In this document: in pieces, positions 34,086 to 43,289 of the stretch
Layout: each line of letters begins with the position of its first letter
Position numbering within the stretch: position 1 is the stretch's first letter
Assembly: GCF_007565055.1 (NCBI RefSeq)
Contig: NC_044558.1
Span: 81,431,444 to 81,495,443 of the forward strand
Direction: 5' to 3'
Origin: Rhinopithecus roxellana
Taxonomy: Eukaryota > Chordata > Mammalia > Primates > Cercopithecidae
DNA length: 64,000 nucleotides
Notes under the pieces: model-generated
The model's database searches: none
Told to the model about the DNA's origin: nothing
The model's input: only the letters and a program-made list of their open reading frames with translations
Position numbers and translations under genes: made by a program

Positions 34086-35330
34086 TCAGAGCCTTGGGTC
34101 AGCTGGACAGTCCAATTTCCAGTGGGGTCCCGCACAGATGGGACACGGCTTAGGAAGAACCCCGGGCTGCAGGCATTCCTTGGCCCAGTGGCCAGATTTC
34201 TGGCACTTGAAGTAAGATCCTGGGGGAGGAGGTCCTGAAGGAACACCTGACTGCTGTGGCTTAGGCATTTTAAAGTTTTTGTGTGCTGGAGATATAGCTG
34301 GGGTTTCTCTCACAGCAGAGGCAAATAATTGCAACTCTTCTCTATTATTGTACACCTTGAAGGTGAAGTTAATGAAGTCCTGTTGTGGCGTTTGAGGGCC
34401 GGAATTTAATTTTTGGAGCTTCTTTCTAAGGTCAGGAGCTAACTGGGTGATAACATGCATATTAAGAATAAGGTGGCCTTCTGGCCCCTCTGGGTCTAGG
34501 GCAGTAAAGCGTCTAAGGGTTGTTGCCAAACGGGCCATGAACTGGGTTGAGTTCTTATATTTGATAAAAAAAAAAAAAAAAGAGCCTAAATGCTAACTGA
34601 TTTGGGAGAGGTCGGCTAGAGAAAAAAGGAGCGTTAACCTTGACTCTGCCTTCAGCTCCAGCCACCTCTTTAAGAGGAAATTGTTGGGCAGGTGGGGGAG
34701 AGCTAGTTGTGGAACGAAACTGTAAACCGTACCAGGTGTGAGGAGGGGAGGTGATAGAAGGATTATAGGGTGGGGGAGCAGAGGCTGAGGAAGAATTAGG
34801 ACCTGGCTCGGCCTGGCGAGGAGCAGCCTGGGGAGAAGGGGAGAGGTCAGATGAGTCTGTGGAAAAGAAGGATTAAAAGGACTCAGAGCTTGGGGTGAAG
34901 ACTGAAGGAACAGCAGGAGAGAAAGAAGAAAGATTTGGGATGAGTCTCACTGGGAGCGGAGACTAGGGAGGGACCAATGCGTGAAAGAATGCCTGGACGT
35001 CAGGCACCTCAGACCACTTGCCCATTTTTCGACAAAAATTATCCAGATCTTGTAGGATAGACAAATCGAAAGTGCCATTCTCTGGCCACTTGGAACTACT
35101 GTCGAGTTTGTACTGGGGCCAAGCGGTGTTGCAGAAGAAAATAAAACCCTTAGATTTTAGGTCAGGCCAGAGTTGAAGAGGTTTTAAGTTCTTGAGAACA
35201 CAGACTAAGGGAGAAGGAGGAGGAATGGAGGGTGGAAGGTTGCCCACAGTGAAGGAGGCAAGTTTAAAGAGAAGGGTAGAGACACAGAGAAGGGAGTGGG
35301 GAGCAGCCTCGGGCTGCAATGTGGGTGAAC
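34086..35330 (-). pseudogene. gag of HERV-H-like provirus, broken
   Basis: The N-terminal part (34963-35319, 118 codons) resembles matrix, and the C-terminal part (34086-34538, 150 codons) ends in a capsid tail plus nucleocapsid. The first zinc knuckle has lost its first cysteine (YFKCQKSGHWAKEC). The second (CPICAGPHWKLDC) keeps a CCHC pattern with shortened spacing. The middle (34540-34960) is proline-rich and frameshifted, with an A16-type run at 34567. No full Gag is possible. Confidence 0.82.
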
Positions 35331-35346
35331 AGCCAAAGCAGGTGTC

Positions 35347-35985
35347 CCCACAGTTGACTTGCCACCAAGGGAATGTGGGTGAATAATCAGGCAGGCGTCC
35401 CCGCGGAGATCAGGCACCAGTGGAGTGTGGGTGAATAATCAGGCAGGCGTCCCCGCGGAGATCAGGCACCAGTGGAGTGTGGGAGAATAATCAGGCAGGC
35501 GTCCCCGCGGAGATCAGGCACCAGTGGAGTGTGGGAGAATAATCAGGCAGGCGTCCCCGCGGAGATCAGGCACCAGTGGAGTGTGGGAGAATAATCAGGC
35601 AGGCGTCCCCGCGGAGATCAGGCACCAGTGGAGTGTGGGAGAATAATCAGGCAGGCGTCCCCGCGGAGATCAGGCACCAGTGGAGTGTGGGAGAATAATC
35701 AGGCAGGCGTCCCCGCGGAGATCAGGCACCAGTGGAGTGTGGGAGAATAATCAGGCAGGCGTCCCCGCGGAGATCAGGCACCAGTGGAGTGTGGGAGAAT
35801 AATCAGGCAGGCGTCCCCGCGGAGATCAGGCACCAGTGGAGTGTGGGAGAATAATCAGGCAGGCGTCCCCGCGGAGATCAGGCACCAGTGGAGTGTGGGA
35901 GAATAATCAGGCAGGCGTCCCCGCGGAGATCAGGCACCAGTGGAGTGTGGGTGAATAATCAGGCAGGCGTCCCCGCAATGATTAA
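35347..35985 (-). repeat. 52-bp minisatellite in the proviral leader, 11 close copies
   Basis: GCGGAGATC recurs at 35403, 35455, 35507 and every 52 bp to 35923. Inner units carry GTGGGAGAATAA; the edge units carry GTGGGTGAATAA. Flanking half-units are degenerate. Each unit has a CCGCGG site and several CpGs. HERV-H leaders normally hold only a few such repeats. Confidence 0.96.
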
Positions 35986-36188
35986 ACACCAAGGGAAGGC
36001 TGCCTTCCCGAGTTCGTGACCGGCGCCGGAGTTTTAGGTCCACAGATAAAATGTGTTCCTTTGTCTCTACCAGAAAATGAAAGGAATTGAAATTAAGAGA
36101 ACGGAGAGATTGAAGAGTGGCGCCAAGATTGAAAGGAGAAACAGGTTGAGGGATAATGAGAGAGGCTGAAGAGAGTAAAAAGAGGTTG

Positions 36189-36200
36189 CTTACCCGATTT
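36189..36200 (-). promoter_or_regulatory. splice-donor-like site in the proviral leader
   Basis: The minus strand reads CGGGTAAGC about 140 bp downstream of the 5' LTR, the usual position of a retroviral major splice donor. Usage is untested. Confidence 0.5.
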
Positions 36201-36316
36201 AAAATCGGTGAGATGTTCCTTGGGCTGGTTGGTCTGAGGACCCAAGGTCGTAGGTGGATCTCTTCATGGAGTGAGGGTGAGGACAGGGGACTGGTCTCCC
36301 GAAGGAATCCTGCTGA

Positions 36317-36334
36317 CCTGGGTCTTCAGCACCA
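36317..36334 (-). other. tRNA primer binding site, diverged
   Basis: The minus strand just inside the 5' LTR reads TGGTGCTGAAGACCCAGG. It fits a tRNA-Phe 3' end with about two mismatches and one inserted base better than the tRNA-His end usually cited for HERV-H. Confidence 0.65.
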
Positions 36335-36336
36335 AA

Positions 36337-36766
36337 TGTCTCACGCGTCCGTGTGAAGAGACCACCAAACAGGCTTTGTGTGAGCAACAAGGCTGTTTAT
36401 TTCACCTGGGTGCAGGCGAGCTGAGTCCGAAAAGAGAGTCAGCAAGCGTGGTGGATTATCATTAGTTCTTATAGGTTAGGGGATAGGCGGTGGAGTTAGG
36501 AGCAATGTTTTGCGGGCAGGGGGTGGATCTCACAAAGTACATTCTCAAGGATGGGGAGAATTACCAAGAACCTTCTTAAAGGTGGGGAGATTACAAAGTA
36601 CATTGATCAGTTAGGGTGGGGCAGAAACAAATCACAGTGGTGGAATGTCATCAGTTAAGGCCATTGTCACTTCTTTTGTGGATCTTCAGTTGCTTCAGGC
36701 CATCTGGATGTACACGTGCAGGTCACAGGGGATATGACGGCTTAGCTTGGGTTCAGAGGCCTGACA
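36337..36766 (-). repeat. 5' LTR of the HERV-H-like provirus
   Basis: The minus strand begins TGTCAGGCCTCTGAACCC and ends GGACGCGTGAGACA. Candidate promoter for the minus strand. Outer edge abuts CCTAG. Confidence 0.93.
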
Positions 36767-37255
36767 CCTAGGAGCCAGGCATATCCAACATGGAGGCTTC
36801 CCTTTTCTTTGTCACCATGGGTGCAGTAAGGGAAGAGGCAACATGGCGCTGGCCAGGTAGAGAACATATCTGTATAAAAATAGATTAAGATGGGATAGCC
36901 AGCTTCTTTGCATGCTATATAAATGAACACTTGATCCAACCAATCTTTTGCGTCCTATGTACATCAGACACCACCTCCTCAAGCTCATCTATAAAACCAA
37001 CGGCATCTTGCTGGGAACCCAGAAACCTGTTCAGGACCCCTTCCTCTGCATGAGGGAGCTTTCCTCTTTCTTTTGCCTATTAAACTTCTGCTTTTAAATT
37101 CCCCCCTTGCCAGTCTGCATCCTTGATATCCTTGGACAAGCCTTGGGTATGCACTTCAGACAATGGGGGTTGTTGTCAGGATTAAGTGAGATAATATATA
37201 TAAAATGTCACAAGTAGTGTGAGTAAGCCCTCAACAAATGTTCACATTTACGTTT

Positions 37256-37602
37256 GGGATTATTACCATAATTATTATTGTCTTCATCACTGCTCTGATA
37301 TTTACTGATTTATACATTTATATGTTTCTAATGTTTACATATTATTTATATACATTAATATTTATATATGTTGAATATATTTATGCCAAAAAACCTACTT
37401 CCATTAGAATCTTGTTCACTGCAACAGCATTGCATATTATTTTATTTTTTTCTTTGCTGATTTGATGACCAAATATTTTAATTTGCATTTCTTTGAATCC
37501 AATTTAGGTTGACCTTTTAAAAGGTATGTTTCATATTTTTCATGGTTTATGTTTGTTTTGTCAATTTTCTGTCCATATTCTTGGCCTACTTATGTATGGA
37601 GC
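37256..37602 (-). mobile_element. probable old L1 fragment
   Basis: AT-rich sequence with TTTAATTTGCATTTCTTTG and TGTCAATTTTCTGTCCATAT, phrases common in antisense L1M 3' regions. Tentative. Confidence 0.45.
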
Positions 37603-37770
37603 TTGCTAGGTGGAGGGTGCTAAGTGAAAATGGCATATCAACTACCTGCTTTTTACAAATGGCAGTGGTTCTCCTGGCCAGCCTGCCACCACTGGACTGT
37701 CCCTGTATGTAATCTCCCCAATAAACCCTGTGTCTCCTTCGCTGTCTCCAGGTCACTTCTCCAGCATTTC
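37603..37770 (+). repeat. LTR-like fragment, right copy
   Basis: Matches 29907-30078 closely from GCTTGCTAGGTGGAGGGTGC to CCAGGTCACTTCTCCAGC. It starts abruptly, so only the 3' part of the LTR is present. Confidence 0.6.
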
Positions 37771-37791
37771 TAACTCTTCCCAAACTCATAC

Positions 37792-38430
37792 TGTCAGAGG
37801 TGTTCCAACCAGAGCAACTCCATCTTGAATAGGGACTGGGTAAAATAAGGCTGAGACGTACAAAGCTCCATTTCCAGGAGGTTAGACATCATTAGTCACA
37901 GAATGAGAAAGGAGGTCAGCAGCACTGGCACCACAGATACAGGTCATAAAGACCCTGCTGATAAAACAGGATGTGGTAAAGAAGCCAGCTGAAACCCACC
38001 AAAACCAAGACGGTGATGAAAGTGACCTCTGGTCATCCTCACTGCTCATTATATGGTCATTATAACGCATTGGCATGCTAGAAGACACTCCTACCTGCAT
38101 CATGACAGTTTACAAATGCCACAGCAACATCAGGAAGTGACCCTATATAGTCTAAAAGGAGAGGAACCCTCAGTTCCAGGAATTGCCTGCCCCTTTCCCA
38201 GAGAACTCATAAATAATCCACCCCTTGTTTAGCATATAATAACAAAATAACCATAAAAATGGCCAGCCAGCAACCCTTGGTGCTGCTCTGTCTATGGAAT
38301 AGTCATTCTTTTGTTTCTTTGCTTTTCCAATAAACTTGCTTTCACTTTATGGACTCGCCCTGAATTCTTTCTTGCATGAGATCCAAGAACCCTCTCTTGG
38401 GGTCTGGATTGGGATCCCTTTCCAGTAACA
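37792..38430 (+). repeat. class I ERV solo LTR (MER4-group-like)
   Basis: Begins TGTCAGAGGTGTTCC and ends CCTTTCCAGTAACA. Includes AGCAACTCCATCTTGAATAG, AATAAACTTGCTTTCAC (poly(A) signal) and CTTGGGGTCTGGATTGGGAT. No internal sequence next to it. No clear target duplication seen. Confidence 0.78.
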
Positions 38431-38803
38431 GCACCTTCATTCAAATATTCCTGATGTGAGCACATCCGTTCTTTGCCAGGCAGAGTGTGAGGCCCTGGGG
38501 ATAGAACGGAGCCAGGGAGGGATAAACAGACATTCAATTGCAACCTGTCTTGAGGTGTAGGTGCCATGACGTTATTTGAAAGGTGGATCTTTCTAGTCTG
38601 GGGGATGGATGCAGTCTGCTCTGACAAGGTGATGCTGGGCTGAGAGACCTGAAGCAGGTAAAAGGTGACAGAGAGAGGCAGAAGAAGAGGTGTGAGCGAG
38701 AGAGAGCTCAAACCACAATCATAGAAACCAGACAGTTGCCACGAAACACACGAAAGTGCTTCCGAATTCTCAGGCAGCTAGGCCTTCTAAAGAAATGTAC
38801 TAA
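38431..38803. other. unassigned spacer
   Basis: No exon or repeat recognised. Confidence 0.5.
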
Positions 38804-39120
38804 TGGCTGGGTGCGGTGGCTCATGCCTGTAATCCCAGCACTTTGGCAGGCCAAGGCAGGGGGATCACCTGAGTCAGGAGTTCGAGACCAGCCTGGCCAA
38901 CATGGGGAAACCCTGTCTCTACTAAAAATACAAAAATTAGCTGGGCGTGGTGGCGCACACCTGTAATCCCAGCTACTCAGGAGGCTGAGGCAGGAGAATT
39001 GCTTGAACCAGGGAGGTGGAGGTTGCTGTGAGCCGAGATCGCGCCATTGCACTCCAGCCTGGGTGACAGAGCCAGACTCCATCGCAAAAAAAAAAAAAAA
39101 AAGAAAGAAAGAAAAAGAAA
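38804..39120 (+). mobile_element. Alu SINE
   Basis: Full-length dimer. Target-like AAAGAAATGTACTAAT versus AAAGAAATATAATAAT. Confidence 0.93.
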
Positions 39121-39731
39121 TATAATAATAAAAATAACAGCTTGGCTCTTTCTGGAAGCTGTGTGTAATCCAATTAGTTCTCTCCAAGGAAAGACAAATG
39201 TACCAGGAGAGATTGGGCCGTAGCCTCACCAGCGACCGAACTCTGCTTCCTGTCTATTTCCTCTTTAATTGTTTCAGTCAACAGGACATTCCCTTGTGCT
39301 TCCAAAGTTCCCAGAAATGCGGCTTTTGACTTCTATGTTACACCTAACCACCTATTTTAGGATCAGCCCTGGTGGCTGGAAATCAGCTCACACTGGAACT
39401 TCTAGGAAAGATTTACTATTGGCTGGTAGGAAACACAAGGGTTTTCAACTTTCAGCCAAAATTTCCTCCTTTTCTAAATGCTCAAAACTGACTGTGAGGG
39501 TCAAGATTTTCTCCAAAATATGCAATGTTAATTCCATGTATCATATGGTTTCCAATAAATAATGTTGGCATGTTCCCCACTGTTAACTAGACCCTCAGAT
39601 ATTCAAGGGTCCTCTCCTGAAACCATTTCCAAGTCTGTTGGAATGTTTGAATTAACATAAGAAAATAATCCAAAGGCTTAACTCCCAACCAGGAGAACAC
39701 AATGACCAAATGCAAACAATATAATAGAAAA
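39121..39731. other. single-copy-looking DNA
   Basis: No repeat or exon recognised. Confidence 0.5.
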
Positions 39732-40045
39732 AGCTGGGCTCGGTGGCTCACGCCTGTAATCCCAGCACTTTGGGAGGCTGAGAGGCAGGTGGATCACGAG
39801 GTCAAGAGATTGAGACAATCTTGGCCAATATGGTGAAACTCTGTCTCTAGTAAACATACAAAAATTAGCTGAGCGTGGCAGCATGTGCCTGTAGTCCCAG
39901 CTACTCGGGAAGCTGAGGCAGGAGAATCACTTGAACCTGGAAGGAAGAGGTTGCAGTGAGCCAAGATCCCGCCACTGCACTCCAGCCTGGCGATAGAGTG
40001 ACACTACATTTCAAAAAAAAAAAAGGAAAAAAAAAGAAAAAGAAA
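39732..40045 (+). mobile_element. Alu SINE
   Basis: Full-length dimer beginning AGCTGGGCTCGGTGG, mixed A/G tail. Confidence 0.92.
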
Positions 40046-40735
40046 ATAAATGAGAGGGCATTTCCCTAGGACAGTCTTTGTTATTGCACTAAAAGGAAAA
40101 GCAGAATGAAGGGATGTCAGGTTGAGAGAATCTACCAGCACCTGTAGTTTTGAGATATTCTCCATCCTCTACCTTTTGTACCTTACCCTTTACCCTTTAA
40201 ATTATTTCAGGGCAAAAGTCTTTGAGTTGTCCTCAGGATGAAGACCAAATCAAAGGCCCCTCTTCTCCCACTTTGACAGGGAGAAATTAAGCTCTGGTCC
40301 CACAACTGGTAGCACAATACCAGAATATTTTAGGGTAATTGCCTCACATAGAGTAAAAGTTAATTAACTGATTAGTCAAGTATGAGAAGGGCTTCCTGGT
40401 CCATTTGTTCAGAATGCTCCTAGTTTCCATAGCACAATCAATAAGTCAAAACGTATTTTTTCAGCTGGTTCTGTATTAAGTGCTCAGAGGCACAGCAAAA
40501 AAAAAAAAATCGCCTTGCCTGCCAAGAGCCCATAGTTTATTTGGTTTAAATGGTCTGAAATTGTCTCTTCAAAAAGTCAGTGTCATAGGGAGAAAAGGTG
40601 GAGGGATAAGATTAAAAGAAACAGAACAACCAAACACACTGAGATAAACTTTCTTGGTTCTTGGTTTGAAAAAAAGAGGTAAGAAATACATTTTGTGAAC
40701 AATTGGAGAAAGTTGAATATTAGATGATATTAGGG
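40046..40735. other. single-copy-looking DNA
   Basis: AT-leaning, no exon or repeat recognised. Confidence 0.5.
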
Positions 40736-40749
40736 AATTGTTGCAATTT

Positions 40750-41048
40750 TTTTTTTTTTTTTTTTTTGGAGACGGAGTCTCGCTCTGCCGCCCAGGCTGG
40801 AGTGCAGTGGCCGGATCTCAGCTCACTGCAAGCTCCGCCTCCCGGGTTCACGCCATTCTCCTGCCTCAGCCTCCCGAGTAGCTGGGACTACAGGCGCTGC
40901 CACCTCGCCCGGCTAGTTTTTTGTATTTTTAGTAGAGACGGGGTTTCACCGTGTTAGCCAGGATGGTCTCGATCTCCTGACCTCGTGATCCGCCCATCTC
41001 GGCCTCCCAAAGTGCTGGGATTACAGGGTTGAGCCACCGCGCCCGGCC
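40750..41048 (-). mobile_element. Alu SINE, AluYR-like
   Basis: Antisense, little diverged. CAGTGGCCGGATCTCAGCTC marks the cercopithecoid subfamily. Target duplication AATTGTTGCAATTTTT at 40736 and 41049-41064. Confidence 0.96.
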
Positions 41049-41152
41049 AATTGTTGCAATTTTTATAACATAGTAGGACGATTTTGTGATTCTGCAAGAG
41101 AAAGTCATTATTCACAGAAGATGCGCACGAAACCGCCTTTGCAGAATTATGA

Positions 41153-41832
41153 CTGAGACGGTGAAAGAGAATCTGACTTAGCCGGCCCCATCTTGCTTCC
41201 AACCTCCAAGCTGTCCTTGTTCATTCCTGGGCGTAGGCTGAACTAACGTTGGGAGAAACTTTGTAGTTCGTAGTTTAAACAAAGATGGTAACATCCTTTT
41301 TCCCAAAGCAGATCTCCTTCTTGCCTGGGGACTAGACTAACATGAGCCACAGGATTAGACATTACAGTTTAGGAGTCATGCAGCCGGAGGCTACAAGATT
41401 CTGACCCTCCCTAAAGTGCTCCTAAGATCAGTGCTTGAGACATTTTGCAGACCCTGCACTTGATCAGCTGGCACCACCCAGATGCATAAACTGGCTCATC
41501 TGATCTTGTGGCCCCCACCCAGGAACTGACTCAGGGTAAGACAACTTTGACGCGCTATGATTTCATCTCTGACCAATCAGCACTCCTGGCTCACTGCGAT
41601 TTCATCTCTGACCAATCAGCACTCCTGGCTCACTGGCTTCCCCCAACCCACCAAGTTATCCTTAAAAATTCTGCTCCCTGAATGTTCGGACAGAATGATT
41701 TGAGTAATAATAAAACTCAGGTCTCCCGCACAGCTGGCTCTGCATTAATTACTCTTTCTCTAATGCAATTCCCCTGTCTTGATGAATCAGCTCTGTCTAG
41801 GCAGTAGGCAAGGTATATCCCTTGGGCGTTCA
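41153..41832 (+). repeat. class I ERV solo LTR with duplicated CCAAT block
   Basis: Starts about TGAGACGGTGAAAGAG and ends about TTGGGCGTTCA. Contains CTTGAGACATTTTGCAGACC, a 39-bp tandem duplication carrying GACCAATCAGCACTCC (41559 and 41598), TAATAAAACTCAGGTCTCC (poly(A) signal) and CCCCTGTCTTGATGAATCAG. Boundaries approximate. Confidence 0.75.
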
Positions 41833-42150
41833 CCTTGCTAAGGAAGTATTTAGGGGTGAAGACTCATGATGTCTGCAATTTGCTTTCAAATGATTGAGCA
41901 AATAATATATAAACACAGATACGTGAGGTGGGTGGATAGATAGATAGAGATAATAGGTCATAAAGCAAACAGGGCAAAATGTTAACAATTGCTAAATCCA
42001 GCTGGTAGATCCATGGAGCCCACCTTTCTCTATGTTTAAAACTGTTCATAATATAAAGTGTTATCTATCAAACCGATTGTTTATATTACTTACGAGATAT
42101 AATATTGCTAGCACAATACTCTTACTGGGGGATATGTCATCCAAGCTTTT
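41833..42150. other. AT-rich spacer
   Basis: A short (GATA)n-like patch near 41935-41950. Nothing else recognised. Confidence 0.5.
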
Positions 42151-42171
42151 AAAAAATCTACCTGCTCAGAT

Positions 42172-42450
42172 GGCTGGGAGCGGTGGTGCATGCCTGTAAT
42201 CTCAGCACATTAGGAGGCTGAGGCAGGAGGATCATGAGGTCAGGAGTTCGAGACCAGCCTGACCAACATGGTGAAACCCTGTCTCTACTAAAAATACAAA
42301 AATTATCTGGGCGTGGTGGCACGTGCCTGTAATCCCAGCTACTCAGGAGGCTGAGGCAGTAGAATCACTTGAATCTGGGAGGTGAAGTTTGCAGTGAGCC
42401 AAGATCGTGCCACTGTACTCCAGCCTAGGTGTCAGAGTGAGACTCTGTCT

Positions 42451-42480
<30 letters not shown>
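42172..42480 (+). mobile_element. Alu SINE with long A tail
   Basis: Target duplication of about 21 bp containing ATCTACCTGCTCAGAT / ATCTACCTGTTCAGAT (42151 and 42481). Tail of more than 30 As. Confidence 0.95.
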
Positions 42481-42489
<9 letters not shown>

Positions 42490-42629
42490 ACCTGTTCAGA
42501 TTGGCATTGTGTGAGAAAACCATTCTTTCTTCTGGGGAAACAGAAGGTCTGTTATTAAAGATATATAATAACAACTACGATTAATGCGTTACTATTTTCA
42601 AACTTTTTATATACAATATATCATCTAGA

Positions 42630-42822
42630 TCAGGGGTTGGCAAGTTTTTCTATAAAGTTTTTATATCTAGTAAATGGCTTTGTAGGCCAGTCTCTGTCAC
42701 AAACATTCAACTCTGTCCTTGTGGTGTGGTTATGGCTATGCTCCAATAAAACTTTATTTGCAAAACAGGCGCCAGACTAGATTTAGTCCAAGGACTGTAA
42801 TTTGCCAGCCTCTGATTTAAAT
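42630..42822 (-). mobile_element. hAT-type MER transposon (copy 4 of 4)
   Basis: Both ends visible: CAGGGGTTGGCAAGTTTTTC at the left and AATTTGCCAGCCTCTGATT at the right. CCAATAAAACTTTATTTGC inside. Confidence 0.78.
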
Positions 42823-42948
42823 CCTCTCAATTATGGGTAGGTACTATTTTCATCCCCAGTTCACAGATGAAGAAACCAAAACTCTGCAAGGTTGGTACTT
42901 GTTCAGCCAGCTGAGTGATAAAATTGGCATTCAAGTCAAGTCCAGTGT
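42823..42948 (-). mobile_element. MIR fragment
   Basis: Antisense: GGTAGGTACTATTTTCATCC, CACAGATGAAGAAACC, GTTCAGCCAGCTGAGTGA. Confidence 0.7.
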
Positions 42949-42951
42949 TCC

Positions 42952-43268
42952 TTTTTTTTTTTTTTTTTTTTTTTGGTAGGGAGGCAGGAACGGAGTTTCG
43001 CTCTTGTCACCCAGGATGGAGTGCAATGGCATGATCTTGGCTCACCGCAACCTCTGCCTCCCAGGTTCAAGTGATTCTCTTGCCTCAGCCTCCTGAGTAG
43101 CTGGGATTACAGGCATGCACCATCACGTCTGGCTAATTTTGTATTTTTAGTAGAGACGGGGTTTCTCCATGTTGGTCTGGCTGGTCTCAAACTCCCAACC
43201 TCAGGTGATCCGCCCACCTGGGCCTCCCAAAGTGCTGGAATTACAGGTGTGAGCCACTGTGCCCAGCC
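42952..43268 (-). mobile_element. Alu SINE
   Basis: Full-length antisense Alu with an extra GGTAGGGAGGCAGGAA at the tail junction. Confidence 0.92.
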
Positions 43269-43289
43269 TCAAGCCAATGTTCTATTTCC

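Larger units (their letters stand above)
30402..36766 (-). mobile_element. HERV-H-like endogenous retrovirus provirus, defective
   Basis: A 6.4-kb class I (gammaretrovirus-like) provirus on the minus strand with two LTRs of about 430 bp and a 5-bp target duplication CCTAG (30397-30401 and 36767-36771). In transcription order: 5' LTR, primer site, leader with splice-donor-like CGGGTAAGC, a 52-bp minisatellite, gag, protease, reverse transcriptase and RNase H remnants, a large deletion removing integrase and most of env, a short TM-like remnant, a polypurine tract and the 3' LTR. Frames are broken throughout. Two AluYR copies lie near the 3' end. The two LTRs differ at roughly twenty positions plus a few indels by eye (about 5 percent), so it is an old insertion. 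Confidence 0.93.
30191..37162 (+). repeat. class I ERV solo LTR, split by the HERV-H-like provirus
   Basis: Left part 30191-30401 starts TGATACAGGAGCCAGAAAG. Right part 36772-37162 continues GGAGCCAGGCATATCC and contains CATGCTATATAAATGAAC, GCTCATCTATAAAACC, CTTTTGCCTATTAAACTTCTG and ends about CTTCAGACA. The two halves join at the provirus target duplication CCTAG, so the LTR predates the provirus. I do not assign a family name. Confidence 0.75.
30125..37255 (+). mobile_element. MIR SINE, split by nested retroviral insertions
   Basis: The left part (30125-30190) ends ATAAGATGGGGATGGTGATA then ATAGTCCATC. The right part (37163-37255) resumes GGGGGTTGTTGTCAGGATTA and AGCCCTCAACAAATGTTCAC. Together they form the 3' half of one MIR, interrupted by an LTR and, within that, by a provirus. 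Confidence 0.7.

Noticed and set aside
35347..35985. CRISPR-like array
   Set aside because: Regular 52-bp period but no unique spacers; it is a minisatellite within a retroviral leader in a primate genome.
30402..36766. Intact or coding-competent provirus
   Set aside because: Frames are broken, the polymerase catalytic box is degraded, and integrase and env are largely deleted.
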